In this document: positions 55,558-64,000 of the stretch, one piece after another
Layout of the letters: each line of letters starts with the position of its first letter
How positions within the stretch are numbered: the first letter of the stretch is position 1
From: Planctomycetales bacterium
Lineage (GTDB): Bacteria; Planctomycetota; Planctomycetia; Isosphaerales; Isosphaeraceae
NCBI GenBank assembly: GCA_027449865.1
Contig: DAIDKV010000110.1
Location: 20,920 to 84,919 of the forward strand
Direction of reading: 5' to 3'
Length of the DNA stretch: 64,000 bases
The notes under the pieces: generated by a model
The model's input: only the letters and a program-made list of their open reading frames with translations
Told to the model about the DNA's origin: nothing
Databases searched by the model: none
Translations under genes and position numbers: made by a program

Positions 55558-56742
55558 ATGAATCGCCGCACCGCCATCATCTCGTCGATGCTGCTTGGGG
55601 GATGGCTCCCCGCCTCGCTCCGAGGCCAGGAGTCTCCCTCGCGCCGACCCCGGCTCGCCGCCCGCGACCGGTCCAACGCAACCCCGCGGGCCGAGGAGGA
55701 CGCCGAGGCCGAATCGCCCGACGCCTCGCTCCCCGCCGGGCTCCGAGGCGCTCCGGGGTTCGTTCTCAAGCGGATTCCGATCGGCAAATACACCAACATC
55801 CCGGCCAACGTCCAGCCGCCCGAAAAGGCGATCATCGACTGGATCCTTCTCCGGACCGGGACCGCCGCCTGGCACGGCGACCGCGTGACCGTTCTCTCAG
55901 CCGACCACAAGTATCTCACCGCCTATAACACCCCGGAGATCATCCGGCAGGTCGAGCAAATCTCCGAACGGTTTGTCAACGCCACGACCGACACGCTCCG
56001 GATTCAGGTCCAGTTCATCGCGGCGGTCGACCCGCGGTGGCGTTACAGCGTGTATCCCCGACTCACGTACGTCGGCGGTGGACCACAGGGCCAGCAGATC
56101 TGGACAATGGTCTCCCGAGACGCCGCCCTTGTTCTGACACAGATGCAAATCCAGCAGGGCTTTCGGCAGCTCGCCAAGGAGGGGGTCGACATGGTCAATG
56201 GCCAGACCCTCTCGATCAAGACACGCGAGCCGCGCACATTTGTCGGCGGCCTGGCGCCCGACCCGGGCGGTGGAGTGACGTTCCAGCCACGATCCGAACG
56301 GTTGGAAGAGGGGATCACCCTCAAACTAAGCCCCCTCCTGGCGTTCGAGGGAGACGCCGTCGACGCCAAGATCGACCTGACTGTCAACATGGTAAGGACT
56401 CTGCACCGAACCAAGGTCATCGCCCCCCGCGGTGAAGTTGGACCGGTGGAGACCTCGATCGACGTCCCCGACTCGACTCAGACTCACCTCGAGCAGACGG
56501 TCCGCAACTGGCGGCTCGGCCAGTCGCTGATCATCTCCTGCGGGATTCACCCGGGAATTCTCGACAAGAAGGGCGGTCCGTTCAACCTCGGGCTCCCGGG
56601 GATGGGACCGTCGGCGACCGAGGTGCTCGTCTTCCTCGACATCGAGGCCGTCGAACGACCCCGGACCGCTCGGAGCCGGACCCGACGCAACCGTTACGAC
56701 GACGAGGAAACAGCCGCCGTCGACCGCGACCCGGATTACTGA
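55558..56742 (+). CDS. Secretin-like exported protein (type II/III secretion fold)
   Basis: A 394-residue protein with AAGGAGG before the ATG and a signal peptide (RRTAIISSMLLGGWLPASLR). After an Ala/Glu-rich linker, DTLRIQVQFIAAVDPRWR resembles the strand motif before the secretin core. Then LEEGITLKLSPLLAFEGDAV and NWRLGQSLIISCGIHPGILD match the secretin C-terminal strand pattern. It is far shorter than GspD, and no N1-N3 domains are evident, so it is a stand-alone secretin homologue or a degenerate one. It is convergent with the DUF502 gene, overlapping by 7 bases. Confidence 0.72.
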   Translation: MNRRTAIISSMLLGGWLPASLRGQESPSRRPRLAARDRSNATPRAEEDAEAESPDASLPAGLRGAPGFVLKRIPIGKYTNIPANVQPPEKAIIDWILLRTGTAAWHGDRVTVLSADHKYLTAYNTPEIIRQVEQISERFVNATTDTLRIQVQFIAAVDPRWRYSVYPRLTYVGGGPQGQQIWTMVSRDAALVLTQMQIQQGFRQLAKEGVDMVNGQTLSIKTREPRTFVGGLAPDPGGGVTFQPRSERLEEGITLKLSPLLAFEGDAVDAKIDLTVNMVRTLHRTKVIAPRGEVGPVETSIDVPDSTQTHLEQTVRNWRLGQSLIISCGIHPGILDKKGGPFNLGLPGMGPSATEVLVFLDIEAVERPRTARSRTRRNRYDDEETAAVDRDPDY

Positions 56743-57560
56743 CCCGCCCCGTCGTCCGCGCTCGCGGCGGTCGAAAGTGCGTGCCCACGCGCGTCGACAA
56801 TCGGACCGCCGCCGGGCGGCATCGGCACGCGAAGTCCCTCGGTGTAATGAATCGTCGGCGGGGTGGTCAGACCGGCCGAGATGATGGCCTGAAGCGACTC
56901 GTTCGTGTTCCACGCAATATTCGTCACCGATTCCTCGGGCACGAAAAGCGTGAATCCCGCCGGCGGCATCACGCCCGTCATGATGTAGACCGTCAGGATC
57001 GATCGGCCGGTCGCCACGTCCCGGAGCGAATTCGTCACCAACCCGAGCGACCGAACGCCGGGATGGGGGAACTCCACCAGAACCACCCGCTGGAAGCTCG
57101 CGCCCCCCTGAAACTGGCTCCCAAGCGAGACCACCACGTTCCGAACCGCCCGATAAATGATTCCGACGACGGGCACACGCATGAGCGCCCACTCGACCGA
57201 TCGATAAACCCACGATCGAAGCGCCAGGCCAAGGAAGTACAGCGTGGCCACCCCGAGAAACAGGGCCAGCATCGGCGAGGCGACCTCGTACCACCAGTCG
57301 GGAAGGGCCCGGAACGAGGGGTAATGGCTCACGTACGCCTGGAGCCAGCTCGTGATCCTCGCCAGCGGATTCAGCACGAATTGCTGGAGCGTGATCAGCA
57401 GCCAGTAGACGATCGAAAACGTGATCGCGATCGGCAGGGCGAAGATCAGCCCACCGATCATCCGGGCGCGAAAGGACGAGCCAAACGAGGCCTGTCGGGG
57501 CTCGCCCCTACCGGCCTGCGGAGGAAGCGGATCTGGGGCGGTCGCGGTCTCGGTGGCCAT
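56736..57560 (-). CDS. DUF502 membrane protein
   Basis: A 274-residue protein from the ATG at 57560 (GGAG upstream). Two clear transmembrane helices are LIFALPIAITFSIVYWLLI and ASPMLALFLGVATLYFLGLA. Downstream of the second helix come the DUF502 blocks MRVPVVGIIYRAVRNVVV, VVLVEFPHPGVRSLGLVTN and LTVYIMTGVMPPAGFTLFVP. Members are predicted inner-membrane proteins of unknown function. A Pro/Arg-rich N-tail precedes the first helix. Confidence 0.9.
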   Translation of the reverse strand: MATETATAPDPLPPQAGRGEPRQASFGSSFRARMIGGLIFALPIAITFSIVYWLLITLQQFVLNPLARITSWLQAYVSHYPSFRALPDWWYEVASPMLALFLGVATLYFLGLALRSWVYRSVEWALMRVPVVGIIYRAVRNVVVSLGSQFQGGASFQRVVLVEFPHPGVRSLGLVTNSLRDVATGRSILTVYIMTGVMPPAGFTLFVPEESVTNIAWNTNESLQAIISAGLTTPPTIHYTEGLRVPMPPGGGPIVDARGHALSTAASADDGAGQ

Positions 57561-57717
57561 CACGCGGGCTCCGGGTCTGGGCTCGATGGGATGGGCCACT
57601 CTCGGCCCGAAACGAGAATCGGACCATCGAGGTTAGCCGAGCCCAGCGCACTCGGCAATTCCGGAGGCTGTCCGCCGTCCTCATGTCCTGGTCCGAGGCT
57701 TCTTCCGTCCCCGACAC

Positions 57718-59268
57718 TCAAGGATTCCAGTACAACGACGAGCCCGCGGCCAGGTTCTCCCAGCCGGTCGCACGCGACGCGATCGGCCGGACCCGAATCC
57801 GAGAATCGGCCACAACCCGAAAGCCGGCCCGCCTGGCCCTCGCGGTGAAGGCGTGGCCGTCGGCCAGGTATCGAGATTCGCCGCCCTCCAAGACGATCAT
57901 CGGCAGAAAGTACGGGACGAGCGTGCCACCGTCGGGGGCGATGCAGGGCAAAAGGCCCTCTCGCTCGCGGATCACGAGATAGACCTCGCTCCACGTCAGC
58001 AAGAATCCGGCTCCCGCGTCGTCCCGTTCGAGGAGCCCATCGGGGACGTCTTCGGCCCGACCCACCGGCCGAAATCGCGCATCGAGGGCGGCGACCATCG
58101 GACGATCCAGCGCCCGCATTTGATCGACCGCGTCCGGGTCGAATTCCAGGTCGGGATCGATCCAGAGGATCTCATCGAAGCCCTCGCGCAGGGCCTTCTC
58201 GACGGCCAGGCCGCGGACCATGTCGATCGCCTCATCGACCGGCACCCGACGCACCACGTAGCCCCGACGCTCAATCTCCCTCAACCCCGCCTCGCACGCC
58301 GGTTCGATGAAGCGCTGGTACGGGACGATCACGACGCACCGATCCGGCTCCTTGCGTGTCCTTGTGCGGCCGGTCGCCGCGATCGCTTCCCGCCTCGACG
58401 CCTCCAGGTGGTATCCCAGCGACCCGGCCAGCCGGCCCAGTTCTCCCTTGATCGCGAGGGCGTCCTCTTCCGGGATCGACGCCAGCGGCGCCGGGCCGCC
58501 GTCGCCGGGGTTGGACCGGGCCGCCGGCCTCGACAACTCGAAGCCGAGGTAGTCCTCGACCGGATCCGTCCGACCGGCCGCGAGATCCTCGTAACGGATC
58601 AGGAGCCCGTCGACCTTCCGATACCCTTCGAGGAAGCTCGACGCGAGCCGGTCCCAGTGCGCCGCGAAGCTTTGGGCGGTCAGCGGCTGATCGGGCCATC
58701 GATTGTACCACTGCCATCCCCGGGCGGCGCGGGCGGCGTACGATCGCCAGGCGTCGTAAGGATTCCGGATCAGGAACAGGAACCGGGCCCGGGGGAACAG
58801 CCATCGGAGGTACATCGCGTGATCGGCGTCGAGCCGGACCTCCTTCAGCCCCCATCGATCGTGTCCCGAGGCGCGGGCGGGCCGGGCGAACAGCCGATCG
58901 AAGAAGTCGCGATGGGCTTGCAGCAGGTCGCCGACGCCCGGATACAGGTTGGCGATGAACCGCGTGGCCAGCTCCTCGCGCGGCTGGCCCCGGTAGAAAT
59001 GGTGAGGCTCGGGCCACCGGTCGGTGAAGCATCGGACCTGGTCGGCCATCGAGGGGATCGGCCAGGCGTGGCCGTAGGGCTCGCCCCAGATCAGGCAACG
59101 CCCGGTCAGCAGGCGCTGGAGCATCGTCGAGCCGCTCCGCCAGCCCGCCGAAAGGATGAAGACGGGGCCCTCCTCGTCGCCCTCGTCGCGGTCGAACAGC
59201 TCCGGCCATCGCCGACGGATGGCGAGCAGGCCGTCCTCGATCGTGGGCCCGGGAGATCGCCGCGCCAT
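57718..59268 (-). CDS. Sulfotransferase fused to a GT2-like C-terminal domain
   Basis: A 516-residue protein. The ATG at 59268 lies 5 bases after the upstream glycosyltransferase stop. The N-terminal ~290 residues are a PAPS sulfotransferase: 5'-phosphosulfate loop SAGWRSGSTMLQRL and 3'-phosphate site FLFLIRNPYDAWRSYA. The C-terminal ~220 residues (VVIVPYQRFIEPACEAGLRE, ILWIDPDLEFDPDAV with a DxD-like motif) are a nucleotide-sugar transferase-type fold. The same module ends the neighbouring glycosyltransferase, so sugar transfer and sulfation of one surface glycan are likely coupled (inference). Confidence 0.88.
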   Translation of the reverse strand: MARRSPGPTIEDGLLAIRRRWPELFDRDEGDEEGPVFILSAGWRSGSTMLQRLLTGRCLIWGEPYGHAWPIPSMADQVRCFTDRWPEPHHFYRGQPREELATRFIANLYPGVGDLLQAHRDFFDRLFARPARASGHDRWGLKEVRLDADHAMYLRWLFPRARFLFLIRNPYDAWRSYAARAARGWQWYNRWPDQPLTAQSFAAHWDRLASSFLEGYRKVDGLLIRYEDLAAGRTDPVEDYLGFELSRPAARSNPGDGGPAPLASIPEEDALAIKGELGRLAGSLGYHLEASRREAIAATGRTRTRKEPDRCVVIVPYQRFIEPACEAGLREIERRGYVVRRVPVDEAIDMVRGLAVEKALREGFDEILWIDPDLEFDPDAVDQMRALDRPMVAALDARFRPVGRAEDVPDGLLERDDAGAGFLLTWSEVYLVIREREGLLPCIAPDGGTLVPYFLPMIVLEGGESRYLADGHAFTARARRAGFRVVADSRIRVRPIASRATGWENLAAGSSLYWNP

Positions 59269-59273
59269 GGGCT

Positions 59274-61223
59274 TCAGGGCTCCCCGGGCGTCCGCGAGCC
59301 TGGAAATCGGTAGAGGAACGTCTCGTACCGGGGCCGTTCCGTCCCAGCGTCCTCCCAGCCGAAGGGGTGATGGCCGTAGTGCCAGAGCCGAATGGAAGTA
59401 TCCGCCATCGGTGTGATCCCGGCCTGCCGGAGGCGGTGGCTGAACGCCCAGTCCTCGCCCAGGTAGTGCCGGCCGTTCCCCTCGTCCTCGACGATCATCG
59501 GCTGGAAGAACGGCCAGTTCCCGCGCCCCCATTTCTGGTTGCAGAGCGGGAGATCCAGCCGCTCGATCATCCGCCGCAACGCCTCGGTCCGAATCCGCAG
59601 GAATCCGGCCGCGGCGTACTTCAGCGGATAAAGCCCCGGCGCCCCGGCGCCGAAGATGGCTTCCGCGACGTCGTCGGCAAACTGGCTGGCCAGGTCGCGG
59701 CGACTCTTCTTGGCGTAGATCCCCGCGACGACCGGCTCGGGCCGGGCGAGCAGTCTCAGAGCGTCGTTGGGATCAAAACCGATATCGGAGTCGATGAAGA
59801 GAATGGCCTCGGCGCCGTCGTGGAGCGCCTCGGAGGCCATCTCGTTGCGGGCGACGTCGATGGCCGAGCAGCCCAGTCGTCGGACGACGGAAACGCCCGC
59901 CTGCTCGATCCGGCGCAGCCCCTGCTCGCATTCCCACTCGATCCCGTTGAGGTGCGGGACCAGGACCACGGCCTTGACCCTGGCCGACAGGGGCGACGTG
60001 AGCGGAGCCTTGCGCGGCCGGACCTCCTCGAAGAACCGGACGTACTGGGGCTCAAGCACCTCGGGGTCCCATCGCCGGGCCTCCGACCGGGCTCGTCGGC
60101 AGTGGTCTCGATAGGTCGCTTCGTCGTCCCAGAGTCGGAGGATCGCCTCGACCCAGGGGGCGACTTCATCGGCCGTCGGCAGGGACCGCGTGGCGGGCGT
60201 CAGGCGATCGGGCAGCGGGAGGACGATCCCGGCATCGCCGAGTGTTTCCGGGATGCCGCCTCGATCCGAGGCGATGACGGGGATGCCGTTCATCATCGCC
60301 TCAATTGCGACGAGGGGTTGATTCTCCCACCAGACGGAGGGCATCAAGCAGACTCGCGTGACGCCCCAGAACTGCCGCGGGTCGGGAGTGTGGCCCATGA
60401 AATGGACCGTCCCGTGGCGGCGAAGGTCGAGCCCGCAGTCGGCGACGGTCTGTTCCGTCCCGCGGCTCTCGACCACGAGGATCGGGATATCCGGCCGGCG
60501 CTGCCCCAGCTCGTCGGCGATCCGGGCAAGGGCGTAGACGCCCTTTTCGAACGAGGGGTTGACCATTGTCAGGAATCGCGGGTCGCGCTCCTCGGCCCGA
60601 ACTCGGTTCGGATCGACCAGGTTCGGCAAGACGATGCAATCGAGCCCGAGGACATCTCGGTAGTAGTCGGCCGCGAACCGCGAGGGAGTGAGCACGACAT
60701 CGGCGGTCGCGAACGGTTCGGCGTTGCGGTAGGCGAAGTTGTGGAGCGGGAAGACGACAGACGCGCCGCGTTCCCGTGCTCGGGAGCGGATCTCGTGAGA
60801 GAGACGAGCTCCTCCGAAATTAACCACAATCTCAGGCTGAAAACGTTCCAGAATTGCATCGTATAGGCGAAGGAGATCCTCGTAGCCGTCATCGCCCGAG
60901 GATGCCCCGACGATATTGGCCCGACACGCGAGGGTCAGCGCCACGCCACCAACCATCAATCGCTGGCTTGGTGGCGAATCGGGGAAGTATCCCCAGGGAT
61001 CGGCAGACCAGGCCGCGGACGCGACGGAATCGGACGAAACGCCGGGCCCCAGAAGCCAGTCATTCGAATAGAAGGTCCCGCCGTACTCGTAGACCAGCCC
61101 GGAGAGTGCCTCTGCCTCGTAGCCTCGGCGGACCAGCGTCTCCATCATGGCTCGGCTCGCAACGCCGGCGCCGTTGGAGCTGTCAAGGTAACAACCATAT
61201 GTCGTAAAGAGGATTCGCCGCAT
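59274..61223 (-). CDS. GT4 glycosyltransferase fused to a GT2-like C-terminal domain
   Basis: A 649-residue protein with no Shine-Dalgarno sequence before its ATG. The N-terminal ~400 residues are GT4: RILFTTYGCYLDSSNGAGVA, and the donor-site loop VWWENQPLVAIEAMMNGIPV (ExxxxxxxE pattern). Residues ~415-649 are the shared module (VVLVPHLNGIEWECEQGLRR, ILFIDSDIGFDPNDALRLLA, PFFQPMIVEDEGNG, GEDWAFSHRLRQAGI). The promoter upstream overlaps a Fur-like site. It is the first gene of a two-gene unit with the sulfotransferase fusion. Confidence 0.88.
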   Translation of the reverse strand: MRRILFTTYGCYLDSSNGAGVASRAMMETLVRRGYEAEALSGLVYEYGGTFYSNDWLLGPGVSSDSVASAAWSADPWGYFPDSPPSQRLMVGGVALTLACRANIVGASSGDDGYEDLLRLYDAILERFQPEIVVNFGGARLSHEIRSRARERGASVVFPLHNFAYRNAEPFATADVVLTPSRFAADYYRDVLGLDCIVLPNLVDPNRVRAEERDPRFLTMVNPSFEKGVYALARIADELGQRRPDIPILVVESRGTEQTVADCGLDLRRHGTVHFMGHTPDPRQFWGVTRVCLMPSVWWENQPLVAIEAMMNGIPVIASDRGGIPETLGDAGIVLPLPDRLTPATRSLPTADEVAPWVEAILRLWDDEATYRDHCRRARSEARRWDPEVLEPQYVRFFEEVRPRKAPLTSPLSARVKAVVLVPHLNGIEWECEQGLRRIEQAGVSVVRRLGCSAIDVARNEMASEALHDGAEAILFIDSDIGFDPNDALRLLARPEPVVAGIYAKKSRRDLASQFADDVAEAIFGAGAPGLYPLKYAAAGFLRIRTEALRRMIERLDLPLCNQKWGRGNWPFFQPMIVEDEGNGRHYLGEDWAFSHRLRQAGITPMADTSIRLWHYGHHPFGWEDAGTERPRYETFLYRFPGSRTPGEP

Positions 61224-61310
61224 GTTGGATCGAACGCGCTGATGGGAGTATCAGGATCTGGAAGAGGTTTAAAAGGCGACGCGGTCCGACGCGATCGCCA
61301 AACAATAACA

Positions 61311-61329
61311 CATAATGATTATCATTTTT
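61311..61329. promoter_or_regulatory. Fur-like operator over the glycosyltransferase promoter
   Basis: CATAATGATTATCATTTTT matches the 19-base E. coli Fur consensus at 16 positions, with a perfect 6-1-6 core AATGAT-T-ATCATT. On the minus strand it covers the -10 GATAAT, as at 41061-41079. It sits in an AT-rich intergenic patch, so some similarity could be composition-driven. Confidence 0.6.
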
Positions 61330-61347
61330 AGCATTTTATAATTTCAA
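61318..61347 (-). promoter_or_regulatory. Promoter of the glycosyltransferase/sulfotransferase unit
   Basis: On the minus strand: TTGAAA (-35, 61342-61347, 5 of 6), 18-base spacer, GATAAT (-10, 61318-61323, 5 of 6). The leader would be about 90 bases. Confidence 0.7.
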
Positions 61348-61360
61348 TTTCACTCGATTA

Positions 61361-62353
61361 TCACCTAGCGATCATCCATGGAATCTTAACTGAAATTATA
61401 TTGGTAGACGACAAGGTAAACCCCCAGAACATAGCCAGAAGTAAAGAGGCGAAGAGCCAACCTCTGCGGTGCGAGGGATACCGTGAGGATAGAAGGATGA
61501 GGATCACAACGCCCACCGAGACGAAGAGCAAGGCACCTCGCCCAACCAGTGAGCACACCACGCCAGCAAGAATTCCTGCGGCGACAGGCGGCACAAGCAA
61601 CGACAATCGGACAGCGTACCACCTGGGGCACCAGCGATGGAAACGCATCAAGTTCAACAACAACGACAGGAGGAGTGATCCTGCGAGCCCCATGAGGCAT
61701 ACCCAACGACACCAGTCCCACCCGAACGGGCCTACACCAGAGGGCCAGGAGTGTAAGGGACATGGGGTGTGATGCCAATAGGACAAGAACCAAAGAGGAA
61801 GAACAACTTCGGCCAAGGACAGGATTCTCCTCCATGCTGACGGCGCTGTTGCTACTCGGGGTGAGTGCGATTTACTGTCACAGGTCCGGACCGGCCGGGG
61901 CCTCCTGCGGCGCACGAGAGCGACAATCAGGATCGCGGCATAAAATACCGCGAGCAGACTCCAATTCCAGCGCTGGCTCTCGGGGTCGATCATGGGGATC
62001 GGCGTGGAACGCCGACCGAGCCGATAGCCAATGTGCCAGTATGCGTCGTGAATGGCCCGGAGTAGGGGCCAATAGTAATAGGGAGACTCTCCTGGCCAGA
62101 AGCGGATGACGGCACCCCAGATCAGGTAAGCCATCGCCAGTGCAGCGGCTAAAAGTTCCGCAAAAGACAGACCTTTCCAGAGGTGCAGCAAGAGGTATAT
62201 TGGCAGGAAAAACATTATGGATAGGATCAACAGGTCATTGGCCAACGAGTCCGGATTGACCGTCGGCAACATCATCAGGGCAACCATCGATATTATTGCC
62301 ATCAATTCGCCGATGGTGGTCCGCCATGGGGCTTTCGAAGAGACGGTTCTCAT
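61361..62353 (-). CDS. Multi-helix membrane protein, paralogue A
   Basis: A 330-residue protein. The ATG at 62353 (MRTVSSKAPWRTTIGELMAI) is preferred over one 9 codons upstream. The start resembles the 'TIxxLMxxIAxxAL' opening frequent in small planctomycete membrane proteins. About eight hydrophobic segments follow, with conserved-looking LLAVFYAAILIVALVRRRR. It is related to the next gene (62554-63501) in opening and in this helix. Codon use is less GC-rich than its neighbours. Function unknown. Confidence 0.72.
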   Translation of the reverse strand: MRTVSSKAPWRTTIGELMAIISMVALMMLPTVNPDSLANDLLILSIMFFLPIYLLLHLWKGLSFAELLAAALAMAYLIWGAVIRFWPGESPYYYWPLLRAIHDAYWHIGYRLGRRSTPIPMIDPESQRWNWSLLAVFYAAILIVALVRRRRPRPVRTCDSKSHSPRVATAPSAWRRILSLAEVVLPLWFLSYWHHTPCPLHSWPSGVGPFGWDWCRWVCLMGLAGSLLLSLLLNLMRFHRWCPRWYAVRLSLLVPPVAAGILAGVVCSLVGRGALLFVSVGVVILILLSSRYPSHRRGWLFASLLLAMFWGFTLSSTNIISVKIPWMIAR

Positions 62354-62553
62354 AATGCCAGCTAAACCAGTGGTGATCAAACTGCCAAAGATACATTGCT
62401 AAGATCAGGCTCCGCATACACAGCTCTATTCGCTTATGGAGAGCACAATGATGTCTCCACTAGACATCCAACATGAGAGGCCCGTGGGACGGAGCAGTTC
62501 GGGAAAATAGCGAGTGTAAGAATCCGAGCTTGGAAGCTCCGAAATTCGGATCA

Positions 62554-63501
62554 TCAATTGATTTTTGCAATTGGACTTCCCGCAAACTCACAGGAAAGGG
62601 CAGTTCCCCAGAGAGCGGCGAGAAGATGAACGAGGGCTCCTCGTCTCTGGAGGAATGAAGAGCGTCTTCTCAGGAAGGTAATGGCGAGGAAGAAACAGGC
62701 GGCTGCGATCACTGCCGATCTGAGGCCGTTCGACGACCAGATCAGGCCACATACCAAGCCTGCCGAGCTTCCAGGCAAGAGTTGGAGTATCCTGGCGGCC
62801 AGTCGAGTTAGGCTCCAGTTGGGCGGCCTGGGACGCCAGTCAGCCACCGCCAGTACAACGGCTCCCGAGAGGCCGATGGGGAGGCTCCAAACTGGTCGCA
62901 ATAGCCCGTAATCCAGCAATAGTCTTGCCCAACCAGAGGCGAGCCAGAGGGTAAGGACCAATTCGGAGGCGGGAGGTATACATCGCAGCCATGCGTGGTT
63001 CCGTCCGGGCGACGAGGAAAAATGAGCTGGCCGGCTCTCAACAGACCGAGCTTCGATCCTGCGGATGATGGCCAGCGCAAGAATCGCGGCATAGAAAGCG
63101 CACAGCAAGCTTGCACTCCGCTCGAAGCCTCCTCGATTGAGGATGTGAGGCCACGGGTCCCAGTAGCCCAGGCCGTAACTTGCTCGCCTATAGACCAACC
63201 CCACGACACAGAATAGGTCCCATGCGAACTGATGATCGATCGGAGGAATGAAGCCGGAGGCGACGAAGGCCATGTCCGTCATCGCTAGGGATGCCACCGC
63301 GATCTCCAGTGCAGACAGCATTCGCCTCAGGGTGATCAGGTAATGTAAGGGCAGTGCAAGCCAAATGGTCAAATGCACGAGACCGCTGATCGGCGAATTT
63401 CGTGAGATCGACGATGACAGGACCAGTGCCGCCATGGCAATCAGGCCCATGGCTGAAGCGATCGTAATTCGGCCATTCGCATGGGAATCCACAGTGATCA
63501 T
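62554..63501 (-). CDS. Multi-helix membrane protein, paralogue B
   Basis: A 315-residue protein with about eight hydrophobic segments. ITIASAMGLIAMAALVL and LLCAFYAAILALAIIRRI align with the matching parts of paralogue A, and the overall topology is the same. It lies 200 bases upstream of A on the same strand. No motif suggests enzymatic activity. The pair probably arose by tandem duplication followed by strong divergence. Confidence 0.7.
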   Translation of the reverse strand: MITVDSHANGRITIASAMGLIAMAALVLSSSISRNSPISGLVHLTIWLALPLHYLITLRRMLSALEIAVASLAMTDMAFVASGFIPPIDHQFAWDLFCVVGLVYRRASYGLGYWDPWPHILNRGGFERSASLLCAFYAAILALAIIRRIEARSVESRPAHFSSSPGRNHAWLRCIPPASELVLTLWLASGWARLLLDYGLLRPVWSLPIGLSGAVVLAVADWRPRPPNWSLTRLAARILQLLPGSSAGLVCGLIWSSNGLRSAVIAAACFFLAITFLRRRSSFLQRRGALVHLLAALWGTALSCEFAGSPIAKIN

Positions 63502-63607
63502 GGCGGCGAAACCTGTATGAACGAAGAGACGCTCGCCTCAGTCGCCGCCCATGTTGGGTATGTATAAGTTCTTGCGTAGGACCTAGCCGTAACTTTACTG
63601 CCAGGAA

Positions 63608-64000
63608 CTAATGCCCACACTCCAGCGTTAGTGTAGTTTGCGCCCATGTTGACGCGGGGGTGACGATGGAAATCAGGCTATCGAACGCCGAGCCGGACGA
63701 CTCGGGACCGCGGGTCGTCGCCAGGGCCGCGAGGATCGGGGCCGAGGGGTCCATCTGCCAACCGCCCTGATCGTTCGAGGCTCCGCCGTCAGCCGGAGCG
63801 ATCGGCCGGTCCGGCAGGGTGGAAATCGCCGACGATGGCCGGCTTTCCATGCCAGTCGTCAGGCGCGAATCCGGCACACTTCCCCCCTCATCGACGAGCG
63901 CCGAACTGGAGGCCGGAACCTGGGCCGCCAGGCCCGGGATCAGGGTCGAGACCGGGGCCAGGTTCTCGAGAGAATCGATCCTCGGGCGCAGTTTACGGGG
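63608..64000 (-). CDS. Exported protein with planctomycete LE-type N-terminal motif, N-terminus outside window
   Basis: The minus-strand frame is open to the right edge and ends at 63608, giving at least 130 residues. The first visible residues, RKLRPRIDSLENLAP, match the RxLRPxxExLExRxxP leader motif of planctomycete exported and surface proteins (compare the S53 peptidase). The rest is Ser/Thr/Ala/Pro-rich (PSSAISTLPDRPIAPADGGA) with no domain. A GTG at 63877 is internal. Since the motif normally lies near the N-terminus, only a few residues are probably missing and the protein is short. Confidence 0.65.
   Translation of the reverse strand, partial: PRKLRPRIDSLENLAPVSTLIPGLAAQVPASSSALVDEGGSVPDSRLTTGMESRPSSAISTLPDRPIAPADGGASNDQGGWQMDPSAPILAALATTRGPESSGSAFDSLISIVTPASTWAQTTLTLECGH

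Noticed and set aside
61762..62402. Short plus-strand frames within membrane paralogue A
   Set aside because: No hydrophobic pattern or ribosome site; the minus-strand membrane protein explains the region.

Overview
The window looks like chromosome from a planctomycete, most likely the Isosphaeraceae branch (inference). The DNA is visibly GC-rich. It carries several protein families that planctomycetes have expanded: DUF1559 pseudopilin-like proteins, CRTAC1-type FG-GAP/UnbV proteins, an ECF sigma factor coupled to a Ser/Thr kinase, FecR-LamG, DUF1570, a PEP-CTERM protein, and exported proteins with an N-terminal 'LRPxxExLE' motif. No rRNA, tRNA, transposase, phage or CRISPR array was recognised.

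Layout. Bases 1-2671 hold a FecR-LamG gene cut by the window edge, a DUF1559 gene and a small lipoprotein. Bases 3003-18779 are a broken-up version of the classical thrS-infC-rpmI-rplT-pheS-pheT translation cluster. thrS is parted from infC by a PLP ammonia-lyase, a DcuC-like carrier, yajQ, an RdgC-like gene, a parvulin and an inverted epimerase. pheS is parted from pheT by a small gene and an APC permease. A membrane P-loop protein follows pheT. On the minus strand, 20387-24024 holds an ECF sigma factor overlapping a kinase-TPR receptor. A PEP-CTERM protein with an internal duplication and a six-helix membrane protein come next.

Bases 26565-33845 form a minus-strand array: TPR protein, CRTAC1-TPR, DUF1559, small lipoprotein, CRTAC1 lipoprotein. 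A polytopic membrane protein and two exported TPR proteins follow (34114-39384), closed by a strong terminator. Facing them is a dihaem cytochrome c peroxidase whose promoter -10 lies inside a Fur-like palindrome. Then come a FlK-like thioesterase, a fucose-isomerase-like protein, a DUF1570 putative metalloprotease, a DUF1464 kinase-like gene, groES-groEL with a clear terminator, a degenerate M19 dipeptidase homologue, an unknown exported protein and a 1,279-residue S53 peptidase with eight Ig-like repeats. The right end holds a secretin-like protein, a DUF502 protein, two enzymes sharing one C-terminal domain (sulfotransferase fusion and glycosyltransferase fusion), two related membrane proteins in lower-GC DNA, and a partial exported protein.

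Most noteworthy: (1) two Fur-like palindromes with the same geometry over -10 elements, upstream of the cytochrome c peroxidase and of the glycosyltransferase/sulfotransferase pair, which suggests one regulator; (2) the two neighbouring enzymes with a shared C-terminal glycosyltransferase-like module; (3) the infC leader with a probable ATC start and an attenuator-like hairpin; (4) a PheT without its tRNA-binding OB domain. All functional calls come from reading the sequence and family knowledge; no database search was run.
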